A DNA stretch of 64,000 nucleotides from contig NC_084596.1 of NCBI RefSeq assembly GCF_033807715.1, positions 31,194,879 through 31,258,878 on the forward strand. Direction: 5' to 3'. The position numbers were made by a program, and so were the translations under genes. The DNA comes from Cololabis saira. Lineage: Eukaryota; Chordata; Actinopteri; Beloniformes; Belonidae. Below are positions 1 through 13,152 of this stretch, in pieces. The notes below the pieces were generated by a model. It was not told where the DNA came from and ran no database searches. It worked only from the letters and a program-made list of their open reading frames with translations. How positions within the stretch are numbered: the first letter of the stretch is position 1; each line of letters starts with the position of its first letter.

Positions 1-85
1 ATGACAATCGATACCGACATGACTTCTTAACTTGACTTTTTTGTTTAACTGGGGTTGTGTGGAGTCAGTTGATCCAGCCCCTCAT

Positions 86-325
86 TTCAATTCAATTTAT
101 AAAGCATCTATTCCAACATAAGTTGTTTCTAAGCACGTTCCATAGAGACAAAATGTCATGCAAATTTTTTTTCCATGAGCGCAGCATTTATCTCCATATC
201 CTTTGGAAAAGAATCCCCACAGAAAGTTCTGACTGTGAATCCTCTTGAAAATGCCAAACTGTGCAAGAAGATCCCCCAAGAGCAAGAACACCTACATGTA
301 TATGCAGCTGCAGCAGTAACTGGGT
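86..325. repeat. Dispersed teleost repeat (LINE/SINE-like tail), left part
   Basis: The stretch opens with an ATTCAATTCAATTTATAAAGC-like motif followed by a 'gcgtct/catct...aagttgtttctaagc...' pattern. The same pattern recurs at 15466-15735, so this is an interspersed repeat. It codes for no recognised protein. It is interrupted on its right by the MITE at 326-670 and may resume for a few tens of bases after it. The class (LINE tail or SINE) cannot be decided by eye. Confidence 0.55.
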
Positions 326-670
326 GTCACGGAATGGTAAAGTAGGACCGAAACGCAGGAGAGACGCAGAAGCAGGAGTCCCAAAAATGTGATTTATTAA
401 GTAAAACAAACCAAAAGCACTGCTGAGCAGGATCTACAAAAACACAAGAGCTTACCACACAAGAAAAACCTGACAGGACATGAGGAGGTTGGAAACAGTA
501 CAGACCAGCCAGGAACCACGGAAACCCAAGACAAGATATACACAGAAGGCTTGAGGAGACACAGGTGCACACGGTCAGGGCAAATGGGAACAAGGGAAGT
601 CAAGACATAACTGAAACACAAGGACATGGGGTTTCAAAATAAAATAGGTATTAAATACCAAAACTGTGAC
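326..670. mobile_element. Non-autonomous DNA transposon (MITE) with target duplication
   Basis: The element starts GTCACGG and ends CTGTGAC, giving a short terminal inverted repeat (GTCAC). It is flanked by a direct repeat ACTGGGT, extendable to 8 bp as ACTGGGTG, at 319-326 and 671-678. The interior is purine-rich, with phrases such as 'gacgcag...atttattaa' and 'gcactgctgagcagga' that I recognise from a very common fish MITE family. It has no coding capacity; the long antisense ORFs across it are chance. The 7-8 bp duplication fits a hAT-type transposase acting in trans, but this is an inference. Confidence 0.7.
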
Positions 671-679
671 ACTGGGTGG

Positions 680-3600
680 AACAGGAGTAGGTACATTATC
701 ATTACAACACGAAAGTGGGAGTGTCATGATATGAGAAAATATGTTGTTGAGATTATATTTATAACTGACACGTCTGTTATAGAACTGTAAAAATCCTTAG
801 GAAACACAAACCAAAATATAAAAAAAAAAAAAAAAATATAAAAAGTGGTTGCAAAATAAATACATAAATGAATACATTAAGGTTTGAGTCTAATTCTCAG
901 ACATACAGTTGTTAGTCTCTTTAAAGATTCCAGCAGTTGATCCAGTTTTTTCTCTTTGTAATTACGATAACCTTTTGTCATGGCACTATCTTCTAACTTC
1001 ATCAAGTGTAATGTGTTTCTCCAGAGATCTGTCGGCGTACTCGAACATGGCTGAGTAGCGAAGCCCCGATGGCTCCACTGGGGTCCAGGGAAGAATGTTC
1101 AGGGACAGCTTAGTGGGCCCCTGTAACAGCACTCATATCTCTGGGGTTAGATTAAGCTTAATTAACTAAGCCATCCAGCACGCTTGGATGAATGGATACA
1201 AGTCAAGGGCAGAGCAGTCACGGTTGTGCTCACACCTTCTCTGGCAGAAACAAGGAGCGAAGGCTTTGTGCCCAATGTTATCTGAATGTGGTTGATTTTC
1301 ATAGTACCAATACAAAAGCGATGTTGTTGGTGTATAAAGTTATGTTTAAAGTTAGGTACAATAATGAGCTTTTAATAACCTCTAATAATACTGACCTATG
1401 AGACAGGCTGCAACAAATACGATACATATGACAGGGAACATCCTGCTCCTGGTTCCTCATCATACAACAACAAGAACTAATCAAACCAGTGTCACACCCC
1501 ATCTTACCACAGCACAGTATTTCAATTTTTCTTTAACTTTTTTAATATCCACAGAATTCAATGTAATTGATACGTAACAAATGGCAAATAAAAAGTCAAG
1601 CAAGAAAAAGGCGCTGTACCTAACAGAACTCCCACATATGAGAAAGTGCATACTCCTTTCCTGGATAATTTTCTCAGCAAATTGTGTTGTTGTTCAATCC
1701 TGTTTTTAGCCACAAGCAAAACAGCTGTTGTTGTTCTCTTATATCGTCGGTTCTACTAGCCCTCCCTGGCCCTAACTTTCTCTCCTTGCTCTTCTTTTCT
1801 CTGGGGCCACTCAACCCCCTTTCTCACATCGACACCCCCCTCCCTTAATCCCATTTATCTATAATGATAATTACTTTAGCCATATGTGAATTTAACTGAT
1901 GCCTTTCAGATGCATAAATGTGTACGTACTTTGTGCTGTTTGATAATGAAGTCTTATTATTTGTTATTCTGGGACTGTCATGGCAATCCATGCAAATTTA
2001 TTACGTGTCAACCGTATCATTGGAAACATTTTTTTTTTTAATGAATAAATATATATTCACTGGATTCTTTTATGTATAACAGGTGTAACTAACCAAGTGG
2101 TTGGTGGCTATATATTTATATTGATTTTGTGAGTGTGTATTTTATATGACTTAATCCTTTTGCGGTACACACTGGAAAATATGACACTTCACTAATACGC
2201 CTAATCCGGGTATCTTGATCAACTTTGTCATGATAATTTAAAAGAGAAAGCCAAAAAATGGTTTAGATTCACATAAACAAACAAACATTGCTCATGTATT
2301 CCCATTTTAGTGCCACTTCTTCTGTAGTCCTATTGACCCTTGTGTAGATGTCTACTGTAATACTAATGATCTCCACTAGAGGGAGTCTGGCAATGATTTA
2401 ATATAGTTGTTTTATTACGGTCTCATCGCTGATTCCAACACAAGCGCACTCACACAAAAGAATCAAAATATTATAAATGATAACACTGTGGTGAACCCTC
2501 TTCCAGCAGTATCAGTCGATAAAAATGTATCCACAATTCTGAAACTGATATTTAGTTTGTTGAATCACCAACTTTTTTTGGCTCCTGCTGTGTTTCCCAA
2601 CATTAACCATGAAGAACAAACGCAGCCTGTCTTTCATATAGAAGACTATCCGATCTCTATATCTTAAGGTCATCTCCCTCTACTTACCTGCTGTTGTCAG
2701 ATAGAAAAACAGAGTGATTAACTACTATGGAGACTTAATTAACAAATCAAACATCTGGATATTCAGATTCTTCCTTACTGCCTCTGTAAGACTGGCCATT
2801 TGACGTATCAAACAGCGCGTCCTGATGTTTCTCTCAATATTTCCCATCTGGCTTATTTTGTATTCTAACTTTATTAAGTTTCTCTCACTTATAAAATATG
2901 CCAATACTAATTCACCAAACATTTGATGTCACTGGAAGACTGTGTCATGATGAGGGGATAAGTGAAGGACAACGAGTTGTAACCAGAAAACAATGTCATG
3001 CAATATGTCAAAACATTATAAAAAAATGAATGAATAAATAAAATAAATGACATGATTAAAACTGATCAGCCTTCACATTAGTGTTACTTTCCCATGAGAG
3101 ATTAGAACACATACTGTAGAAGTGGAAACAAATGCATTTAAATAGAATAAAATGCCTGTCTAATTTTGGATGAACATGTGAATGTGTAGATACTTAATCC
3201 AAATTACATACACGGCTTGATCATTCTAATCTATTTCAAAAAATAAGCACGCATGAAAAGCTTTACAAGCGGCGCCATGTGCTTAAAAATGCAAATAAAA
3301 CCATGCAGGGTCAGACAAAAGGCATTTGCTGTAACATTGAGCTTGAAAAGTATAAAATGAGATGGAATTCAAAGCAGCATAAGCTTAAAGACAAACAGTA
3401 TATCTATTTATGTTTTTTTTCTTAATTAACTATTTTCCTCGGTGGATTGGCTTTTGTTTTGAGGATTGTTGTGGAAAGCTGTGGAAAGATTCCCTTCTCG
3501 CTTCACCTTGTACTGTAGCTGGGCCTCATCTTCAAGCATGTGTTAACTAAGTCTACATGCACTCTGGTGTCACAGCTATGACTGAACTTGTGGAGTATAG

Positions 3601-6290
3601 AGTTCCTAGAGCTTCCAGGGCTGGAATAGGAGGCAGACTAAGCCCGCTGTAGCTCCCTGAGTAGGGACATTGGTTCCAGAACCCACACTCCTTGTTGAGG
3701 TGAGTTCTGCCACATTCGTCCTGACCATCCATCACAGAGGTGACGCCTCACGTCCCCAGAGACAGATTTGGTAGCCAAAGGTTGCAACGCAGAGGCCAAG
3801 TTCTTCACTCACATTGATGCGCCCCCCCGGCACATGCTAGACCCACAGGAGGGTGAACCCACGTTGCTCCTCCAACTGAGCCCTATGGGTGAGGGACTCC
3901 CCACCAGGTACAAACCATCAGGGGTTTATAGCTGTGTTTAAGAAGTCTGATATAAATAAAGTTAAGCTGACTTGTAACTTTCCGAAATGTGACTTTGCAT
4001 CCACTAGAGCACTAAAAACTCAACATGTGGTACAGGATTTATAATTCCCGCAATGTTTCCAGCATCATATTTTAAATTTTAGAATACCATTCGGAGCAGT
4101 AAAAACCAGAGAATTCGATTATAATGTGTAGTTTATATTTAAATAATGTTAATACGAGTTACAACAAAGGGGTAAAAGTGTCTCAGAACATTTTGAAATC
4201 CAAAATTTCTTCTCATGGGTAACATGAATTCAAATTCGGTACATTGTAGACTGCAGTCCATACATTACCACATATATGTCATATACCTTTATATCCTTGT
4301 CACGAGTTGTTGATGCAACAAATCTAGTTCTTTAAAAAGTTACTGCTTTTATATAGTGTCTGAAACTATCGGCAGCTGTGTAAACCCCATTTGGACTCCT
4401 GTTTTGTGGACAGTTTAGTGAGTGAAGACCAGGACAAGCATATCATTCCCATGAAGGGGTTATGTTAAGGCCTATTAAACATACCTTGCTGTCACAGATG
4501 CATCATCGCCATCGTTGTGAATATGAATACACTTATTAATATAGTTGTTTTAGTGGCTACAAGCTGACAAATCTGAGACAGCGAAGCAACAACTTGTTAT
4601 ATTATTCCCCCCTCCGTGCTTTAGACCTGGCTCTCAGCTGTTTGTTGAGCACTGCACATCTGGTGTTAGGTAAAACACGCCTTTAGTCCTTTTTGTGTTA
4701 CATTGCTTGTGAATTATTACATTGTTATACTCCTTGTTCACAGTGACCTTAACAGGAGCCGAACCGTAAGGACTTTCACATAACAACCTGACGTCACACA
4801 TCTAAGGACTCACAGGAGTAACGTTGGCCGGAGTAGCACGCTAGTGACTTTTTCTTTTGGCAGGAGAACAACACACCCCACACCGACCGCATATGTTGTT
4901 TTTTTTCTCTAAAAAGTCAGAAAAACAGAATGGAAAACAAAAGCCCATCAGTCCCGCGCTTTTATGTCAAAGGCTTTTGATTTGTCTGTGAATTTCCCTC
5001 CAACAGAGCTTTGACGGTATATTCAGTGGTAAGCAAGGTTTAACTCTACACTTCAGAGTTTGTTTGTTTTTTGTTTGTTTGCTTTTTTCTGCTGGCACAC
5101 TGCACAAGTAAAATGTTTTTTTGTTTCGTTTTTGAAAAGAGGATTTCTTGAGACTTCATTTTGCATCATTCTGTCAGGTACTGTACATTTAACGTAGGTG
5201 GTTAAATGGGAAGAAAACAAAAGAACGGCACAATAACACCACATTCATGAATAACAAAGAGGTGTAGATAATAAAAGTTGTGCTTTTCAGTCCCGAAGGA
5301 GTGTCTAATTATTAACACCCTGTCTGTTACAGCCAATTCTAATTCTATGTATTTAAATTTGTGATATTTATGTAATTGCTTTTTCCATATGACTGACTTT
5401 TTTTCTTTAAATGATGAAAATGTCTGCATAACATTACATTTATATAAACTGTGGTTACTTGTTAAAACTATACTTTTCATCGCAATCATTTTTCAGATGA
5501 GTGTTTTTTTTTCATGTGTGCTGCTACTTCTTTCCAGCATCAATATTTTTATGGAGACACATGAATGTCTGGAAAACAGACTATTTTCAACATTTTGGTC
5601 TACAGTCTTATATAAACAGTAAAACATAACACAATATATGCATATATGTTTGTGTATGAATATAAAAAAGATTATTTTAATCAGTACATTGTGTTTTTGA
5701 AGTTTATTTAAATCTTTCTTTAACTATAATAAGACACGTGACACATCCTCAGTATGTCTCATAAAGCTCATCAGCTCTGTTTTCAAGAAATGAATTTGTT
5801 TGATTATCATCAAAAACGTCTTTATATTGTACAGAAACTGTATCTAATGTTAAGCAACACAACATAATAAAATATGAGCTTCAAATTACAAATATGGATG
5901 TACAGAAAGATTAAGATTATTGGCCCACTCCTTAAAAAAAAAGATGATATCATAAACCTTTAAGTTCAAGTGCTTTTTAAATGAGAATCAATGACAACAG
6001 TTTTATCTTGGATGTTCCTGATGAGAACTGGACTTGAGGACCTGGCACTTACTCTTAAACGCTCTACCCACTGAGCTAATATCCTGCAGACCCTGCTTTT
6101 TGGCTTGCCCTTCCTTATCCTCAGGCTGCACCAGCTGCCGTCTACCTCCGACCGCACTCGGCGTCCCTCATATGTGTTCCTCCGCTCTCGCCGTTCCTCC
6201 TCTTCCTCATTTGTAGGTGTTCAATATCCCCCTTTTTTGGCCACAACTTTCCAAAAGGTGAACAGAAGTGATTTTCAATAGCACCGTGCA
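680..6290. other. Intergenic DNA without recognisable genes
   Basis: This 5.6 kb stretch is AT-rich and unique-looking. Short ORFs (all under 100 codons) show no recognisable domain or exon structure. It contains A- and T-runs (for example near 819-837 and 2030), and a CTCF-like core CCACTAGAGGGAG at 2373-2385. I found no RNA gene, coding exon or complete mobile element in it. Confidence 0.6.
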
Positions 6291-6329
6291 TGACTAATGG
6301 TGGAAACATGTTAAAATCATCGCAGAAAT

Positions 6330-6480
6330 GTCCTTGGGAAGACAAATGAATTTTCAGCAGAATAATTAACTTAATTAACAAATTTGCATGCATATTCATC
6401 AGGGCCATTGAAGTCTTTCCAGCTCGGCTTGATGAACGTTGCTGTGTAATAACCAGCTCATTTACATTCTGCCATCCACT
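6330..6480. promoter_or_regulatory. Candidate conserved non-coding element / enhancer
   Basis: This unique stretch has a TTAATTAA homeodomain-type palindrome immediately followed by an octamer-like ATTTGCAT and the ATGCATATTCAT sequence. The remainder (about 6400-6480) is non-repetitive, balanced in composition and free of microsatellite drift. These are typical ingredients of neural developmental enhancers (POU and homeobox input). It lies about 15 kb from neurod6 on its 3' side. The call rests on motif density only; no conservation test was possible. Confidence 0.3.
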
Positions 6481-6484
6481 GCCA

Positions 6485-7700
6485 TTTGTGTGGATTACTG
6501 AGAAAAGGCAAAGTGTGTGTGCATGTGTGTGTGTGCGAGTGGTGCTGGGGCCATGTTATATGTGCACACACTTTCTTCTTTCGTTTACCATGTCATAGAG
6601 GAAGCTTGATGAATTGATTTGACATATAGATTTGCTGTATACGATACCCTCTTTTGGTCCCAGCTGCCTCCGCTCGCTAGCTGATGCAGGGGAGACTTCA
6701 CACACCAGCACATTCATGCACAGACACCTTGTGGGAATGCAACTGATATGGGCCTCACTATGTGTGTGCGCTCTACGCCCATATTTCCTTGCAGCCTCTC
6801 CTTCCCCTCACCCCCCCACCACTCTCTGGTGGGCAGTTCTTGGCATCGATCCTGAGTCGTAAACCCTCCTGGGCTGCCAGACTGTGCGCTGTTAAACACG
6901 TGAGGCCCTCTGTGCCCCCTCCCCGGCTCTGCAGGGCAATCTTTAAAGGCAGTAAGGTGTGACGGCACAGACTGGCAGCTTTGGCAGCGATGCCCGAGGA
7001 TACCAACGCTCCGTCAGCCGTGAACGGGCACCATCACATGGGTTCGCCTTACTAATATGCTCACCGTACATGTGCCTTTCTCATGCCTCATCTGTGCCAG
7101 CCAGAGACAAAGGAATTCATTAAGAAAATTCACATGGAGTTGTTTTGTGATATTGTTGGGATACAGTTAGTTGGGAGTTTCACACAAGCTAGGTAACTTA
7201 GGGAGAGATTAACCAAATGAGTTTGGAAAAGTTAATTACGCTCACTTGGCTGGGTTTATGCCCTTGATCTGGTGGAGCAGGGAACAACAGAATTACTTGT
7301 TCAATGCAGGCTGGAACATGATCTTTCTAACGTTGACGTTTTTTAACCTGCAACACTTACTGATGTTATTCAGCCGCCCCTCTGAAAACTGCTGATCTAG
7401 GGGCATCATCTAGCGTGGCCCTGAGATTCAAATAACAAACAGGACCATGTGACGAAGGAGGGCAATAAAATAATAATGAAAAATGACATCATTTCAGAAA
7501 GTACATTTTACACCATAAATCTAGGACACAACAAGCAGAAAACAACAAAAAAAGGAAAGCAAAAAGAATTGGGCTGCTACTTATCCAAGCTGTCATCGCC
7601 CCTGAACAGGTCATCAAACAAAAGCACCCTCAGACACATCTGAACAATTTGGAATAATCAGTTACTGTGGGAACTCTAAGGACTCTAAAGAACATCACAT
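6485..7700. other. Unique intergenic DNA
   Basis: No gene was found. The overlapping ORFs at 6630-7010 are on both strands in GC-richer DNA and lack any domain. A T-box-like half site AGGTGTGA occurs near 6955 and an ACAAAG SOX-type core near 7108. Both are weak single motifs. Confidence 0.5.
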
Positions 7701-7703
7701 GGT

Positions 7704-7800
7704 AATGGCGAGAGCACGCAAACTTCATAGAGAGAGCCACCAGCTGAGATTCAAACACGTAACAGTCTGGCTGTGAGGCGACAGAGACAACCGCCACATC
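7704..7800 (-). repeat. Fragment of tRNA-derived SINE (5' region, reverse orientation)
   Basis: Read on the minus strand, this resembles the 5' half of the SINE at 59821-60207. It shows the sequence around the B box (here 'gattcaaac' on the plus strand), then 'gtgaggcgacag' matching the region complementary to 'gttgcctcac'. It is diverged and truncated. Confidence 0.45.
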
Positions 7801-9340
7801 ATAGTCCTCCCAATAAACACCTCAGTTCAAAAAACAAACAAACAAATAAAAAAAAACCATCATTTAACAAAGTAAAGTTGTGTTTTATGACAAACGTTTG
7901 TGCTCATGGCGTTTTTGAGACGTTGTCATTTTGCTTTTACTGCCGTCTTCGTGCCCACCAATATAAAAAGTAACACAAAGCAAATGGCTTTTATGTATAG
8001 TCAGTGTTTTCTGCTTTGCCCTGAGATTTTTAAAGCGCAATTATCACATCTGAAGAAACTGGAGAAAAAATGAAAAGAAGACAAAACAGGACTACCTGAC
8101 ATGTAAAAACTTGTGATATTCCACGTACTCTGCCTCGGGGATATAGTCTCCTACGCTTTTTGTGCAGACATATGTGTGATGCTCGATGCTATTATCATAG
8201 CTGGAAGTGTGAAACAGAGTGGTTGCACTAATATTCAGCACTTGAGAGTTTTGACAGGAAAAACACTTTTCAGAGGCAGAACTGTCGTTTTGTAGTCTGG
8301 CCCCGACACAACACTGTTTGTATTCCACCCTGATAACGGCGACGCCAAGTTAATAAATCCACTTGTCTGGAAGTGAACTGATAGAATGTGCCGTACAATA
8401 AAACAAGTTTATTGCATTTTATTAGCATGTTTTACGCATAAATAAAAACCCCACATTTATAGTGTTACCTGACCCTATTTGTTTTGAAGCGTCCGCTGAA
8501 GCAAAACGACTACAAAACACAAATGGACCGTTAAACTGACCTTCAAACGGAGCCTAGTGAAAATCAAATGGCTGTCACCACACTGATGGGGGGAGTTTAC
8601 ACAACTATTGCTCGTTTCCCTCCAGTGAGTATATGAAGAATACAGATCACATGCTTGTTTTCATGATCGTCCCTTTTTGAACTAACAGCTCTCAGTCTCT
8701 GATGGAAACGGCAGGCTTTTGCCTGCAGACTGGCTTTGCTGACCTGCTGATGCGTTTGTTGCATTTCTGTGGTGGCTACTGCAATTTATTGTCAGAAGTT
8801 ATTTGATCCCAGGCATGAATGCACACAATTTACCAAAGATATACAATATATGAAATTTAGCCAGACCTGGCTCGACCATGAAGGGAAGAAGATCTCCTTT
8901 TAACCGGGAAAACTTGCCCGAATATATCAGAAAATAAAAATCTTATAACTTCTTTGTGACCCTCTCTTTTGAGGTAGAGGCGCCTCATATTTGACGACAG
9001 CGCCGTTTGATGGTGCAATTGATGGGAAAGTTCTGAAGAAAGTCCCGAAGCCTCAGAGGAATTTGATTACCTCCATCCATTATCTGCACAGTGAGCAATC
9101 GCAAGGCTCACCATCTGTCATCCGTTTCATTTGCATCGTCAACACCTGCCCTGCCTGTTTATGCCTTCACATTTTTTATAAGCTGCCTTTCATGGCAGGG
9201 AAAAGTGTTGACTTTTTCTTCTAAATACATTAATTCCACAAGTTCAGAGAACATATTGACGATGAACAACTTGGTTTATGTTTAATAGAATTTAGAAAGT
9301 CTTTTATTGCTGCAGACAGACACTGAGGGCTTTTGATACT
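7800..9340. other. Intergenic DNA, nothing recognised
   Basis: AT-rich unique sequence. Small ORFs on both strands overlap each other and have no recognisable domain. No promoter, RNA gene or repeat family could be identified by eye. Confidence 0.5.
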
Positions 9341-9348
9341 TAATGGAG

Positions 9349-9392
9349 GGTGGATGGATGGATGGATGGATGGATGGATGGATGGATGGATG

Positions 9393-9467
<75 letters not shown>
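9349..9467. repeat. Compound (GGAT)n-(GATA)n microsatellite
   Basis: GGAT units run to about 9393, then switch to GATA units to 9467. The switch of unit inside one array suggests that a point mutation was spread by slippage. The YLSI/HPSI open frames across it are artefacts of the repeat. Confidence 0.97.
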
Positions 9468-9517
9468 TTTATCTCCTGTTTATTAGTCACACATTGTGCA
9501 GCATCCACTCACTTCTC

Positions 9518-9550
9518 TCCCCTCCCTCCCTCCCTCCCTCCCTCCCTCCC
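9518..9550. repeat. (CCCT)n microsatellite
   Basis: About eight uninterrupted CCTC/CCCT units make a polypurine-polypyrimidine tract on the plus strand (pyrimidine-rich). Confidence 0.95.
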
Positions 9551-9742
9551 AGCCTCCAGTCCTCCCCCATCCATCCACCCCTTCTCCCATATCCCCAGGT
9601 GGTGCCGACGGCTGCGGGGCCCATTAGCGACAGAATTCCTGCCTCCAGCAGGCCATGCGTGTCCCGAGTGACACATTTTTGGACCAGCACCAAGAATCCA
9701 ACCCTCCACAGACAGCTCACTTCACTATGTAGTCACCAGGGT

Positions 9743-9777
9743 CTGTGTGTTGTGTGTGTGTGTGTGTGTGTGTGTGT
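9743..9777. repeat. (GT)n microsatellite
   Basis: A TG dinucleotide run with one interruption (TT) near its start. Confidence 0.95.
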
Positions 9778-9928
9778 AAGGCAGAGAGAGAGGCCTTGCG
9801 AACACAGCACGAGTCCCACAGGAAATGCTTGAAAGGCAGTATGGGACAGATTGGTGAAGGCGCAGAATGGACTAGAATATTAAAAAGAAAACTGCAAGAT
9901 ATTCCACAGCAGTGAGATCTCTCTCTCT

Positions 9929-10077
<149 letters not shown>

Positions 10078-10791
10078 ATGCAATGACTCTCCTTCCAGGT
10101 TGGGACATTTGTTATAGAATTGGTATAAACTCCATATCATTTAATTTTTGATTGCATAAGTTGGCAGAGGGAGAGCAATTCCCAGGACTGACTTAGGTAG
10201 GAGCACTGGGTGATAAAATGGGAAAAATTGGGGATAAAGATATATAAATAAAATAAAAAAAAACTCCATATTCTCTATCATTGAAAAAATATTTGATTCG
10301 ATTTTGCGCACACTTTTGCTTGTTCATTCTCTGAACCGGCTGATACATCCGTACCAAGTTTTATCTCACAAACACACCCTGTTCCAGGATCAGAGTTACT
10401 TCAGAAAGAGACTTTTTTTTAATTTTACATTAATCACGTACATGATATATGCCACCACAGTCATAACTTCATCTGAGATGATCTACGCTCCATATATTTG
10501 ATACTCCATCAAGATTCTTATTAATCTCGAGGAGGAGAAGTGATTATGAAACAATACGTTATGAGTTAAGAAAGAGAAGTAAGTCCTTTTAGTATAGATA
10601 TTATGAATGGATTCTTTCTTCTTACTAATAGACAGTTAATTATATACCTAATGACTCCTCACAAAGCGCTATATAATTAGTCTAGATGGGCCCAGAAAGT
10701 TCCTACTTGTTCTTACATGTTTAATGTTGGTGATTTCTCATTTCCAAATGGGAACATGGATGACAGCGGCTTAACATCACCCATAACATCC

Positions 10792-10998
<207 letters not shown>

Positions 10999-11148
10999 AG
11001 TAAAATGTCATTTTCTTCTGTTTGAGACGCCTTTTGTTTTTCCCTGATATGTTTCATCCACTTTTACTGAAGTGACACATGTATAAAACTCCTTCCATCC
11101 AATCTGTTGAGGGTCGGGCGGTGGGGGGGGGGGGCAGAAAAGGTTAGA

Positions 11149-11240
11149 ACAAACTCCTCCACACAGAAAGGTCTCAGCAGGGACTCAAACCAGGGGTCTT
11201 CTTGCTACAAGGCAACAGTTTTAACCACCATGCTGTCATC
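11149..11240 (-). repeat. Fragment of tRNA-derived SINE, reverse orientation
   Basis: The minus strand matches the first ~90 bp of the SINE at 59821-60207. On the plus strand one sees 'aaccaggggtcttcttgct', complementary to the B-box region, and 'ggcaacagttttaaccacca', complementary to the A-box region. The copy is 5'-only and decayed. Confidence 0.6.
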
Positions 11241-12026
11241 TTTAACACTATTTTGCTGATATGAGAGATGAGTCTGTAGATGCATTGATTATTTTCATGT
11301 GATTTGTTCAGTTGATTTTGTGGCCCGGTTGGGTTTGGTGTGTCTTTTCCTTAGGATACGATTTCTCAACAGAACGTGTGTAATAAATGTTTTGTCTAAT
11401 GCTTGAACAAATGTCCAAACAGAAAGAACGTGTTTTCAGGGCAGAAAGGTGACAATATGGGAACCGCAACCCATAAATATTAGCATATTACAGTTTTTCT
11501 CAGTCGCTTTGGTACATTTCTCAGATCAGAATTGAAATTCTCAAAACTACTTGTTCAATCTTCACATCATTGTGTCACTTGTGCACATCAAAAAAGCAAT
11601 TTCTCATTTCTTTGAACAAGTTGCAAATGCATTTGTCATCCATGCAAATGATAATGTACAATTTTCTGCTGTTTCCTACATTATCAGTTGTTTATGTCAT
11701 GTTGATCAAAATGTATTATCTCTGTGTCTGTTGAATAGTCTCACCCCTCACAACATTTAGGCATTAGTTCATCGCATAAGTCTTTACATGCAAAATGGTT
11801 GAACAAGTTGTCATAATATGTCAGCATATTTCTATACACTTCCATTAGACTTTGTTTCTAAATCTGGCCTGAATTGGTAAATTGATCCCAGGTGAATCTT
11901 GACTTTCTGTAATGAAGGGAAATATGTCAAGCATTAGATCAACCAATGATCAACCAGTTTTCTGGCTCAAATAGCTCAAAGGTGCATCTCATGAACTATC
12001 AGCTGGCAAGTATACTGTACATATAG

Positions 12027-12302
12027 TTGGAGCACAACACAATGTTACAATGTCTGACAATGGAAGGACAAGGTTTTGGACGGGGTCAACAGCCAGAGAG
12101 AAGAAGAGGAAGAGGAGTGAGGCTGCGTGGCGGAGGAGTTGGGAGGCAAAACAGAGGAAGAGGCAGAAGAGGCCGAGGACATATGCGCGTTCCTGATGAG
12201 ATAAGAGCTACACTTGTAGACCATGTTCTCAATCATGGGCTTACAATGGCCGAGGCTGGTCGAAGGGTGCAGCCAAATGTTGGGAGAACAACTGTGTCCT
12301 AA
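12027..12302 (+). pseudogene. N-terminal transposase remnant, copy 1 (mariner/IS630-like)
   Basis: The 91-residue frame starts with an Arg/Gly-rich tract (about residues 20-52). A helix-turn-helix-like segment around VPDEIRATLVDHVLNHG follows (residues 54-70), then LTMAEAGRRVQPN, as in the DNA-binding domain of IS630/Tc1-related transposases of fish. The frame stops right after TTVS at a TAA. The second copy has CTC AAT in the same place, so the stop looks like a single-base lesion. A possible splice donor GTATGT follows at about 12331. No DDE catalytic domain follows in the element. Confidence 0.7.
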
Positions 12303-12852
12303 ATCGTTCAGACTTTTCGTCGACAGAACAGGTATGTAATCTAACAATAGGCACTGTACTGTAATACTGTATACTTTCTGTAATGCTTCATACAATATGA
12401 CAGTATTCTACTTTCATTTTACAATATACAGTAAGTATACTATATACAGTGACATTTTATCTTACTCAATTTTGTGTTTTGCATTACTATATTTTTTCCA
12501 CATAGGACTGCAAGACAACTTCACAGGGAACATGACTAAGCAATTTGACTGTCTTATCCGTACACAATGACACAAGCACTTGTGATTCTGATGCACTGAC
12601 ACTTTCATTGACACAGATATTTAATTTTGAGAGATGAACTAAAGATTTTGAGCAAGAGACTGGCTTTTGCAGGTAATCCATGGTGTTTTGCTATTTGTAC
12701 GAACTGTTTTGAGAAATGCACATACTGTTTTGCAAATGTCGAGGATGATCTGAGAAATGTACCAAAGCGACTGAGAAAAACTGTAAATAGCTCAAAGGTG
12801 CATCTCATGAACTATCAGCTGGCAAGTATACATATAGCCGGAGCACAACACA

Positions 12853-13152
12853 ATGTTACAATGTCTGACAATGGAAGGACAAGGAATTGGACGGGGTCAA
12901 CAGCCAGAAAGAGGAATAAGAGGAAGAGGAGTGAGGCTGCGTGTCGGAGGAGTTGGGAGGCAAAACAGAGGAAGAGGCAGAAGAGGCAGAGGACATATGC
13001 GCGTTCCTGATGAGATAAGAGCTACACTTGTAGACCATGTTCTCAATCATGGGCTTACAATGGCCGAGGCTGGTCGAAGGTGCAGCCAAATGTTGGGAGA
13101 ACAACTGTGTCCTCAATCGTTCAGACTTTTCGTCGACAGAACAGGTATGTAA
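12853..13152 (+). pseudogene. N-terminal transposase remnant, copy 2, frameshifted
   Basis: This is the counterpart of the remnant at 12027. The Arg/Gly-rich tract and the VPDEIRATLVDHVLNHG segment are retained. One base is missing relative to copy 1 after EAGRR, so the frame leaves the family sequence there (CSQMLGE...) and ends at 13152. The two copies therefore carry different inactivating lesions. The GTATGT putative donor is also preserved near 13144. Confidence 0.7.
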
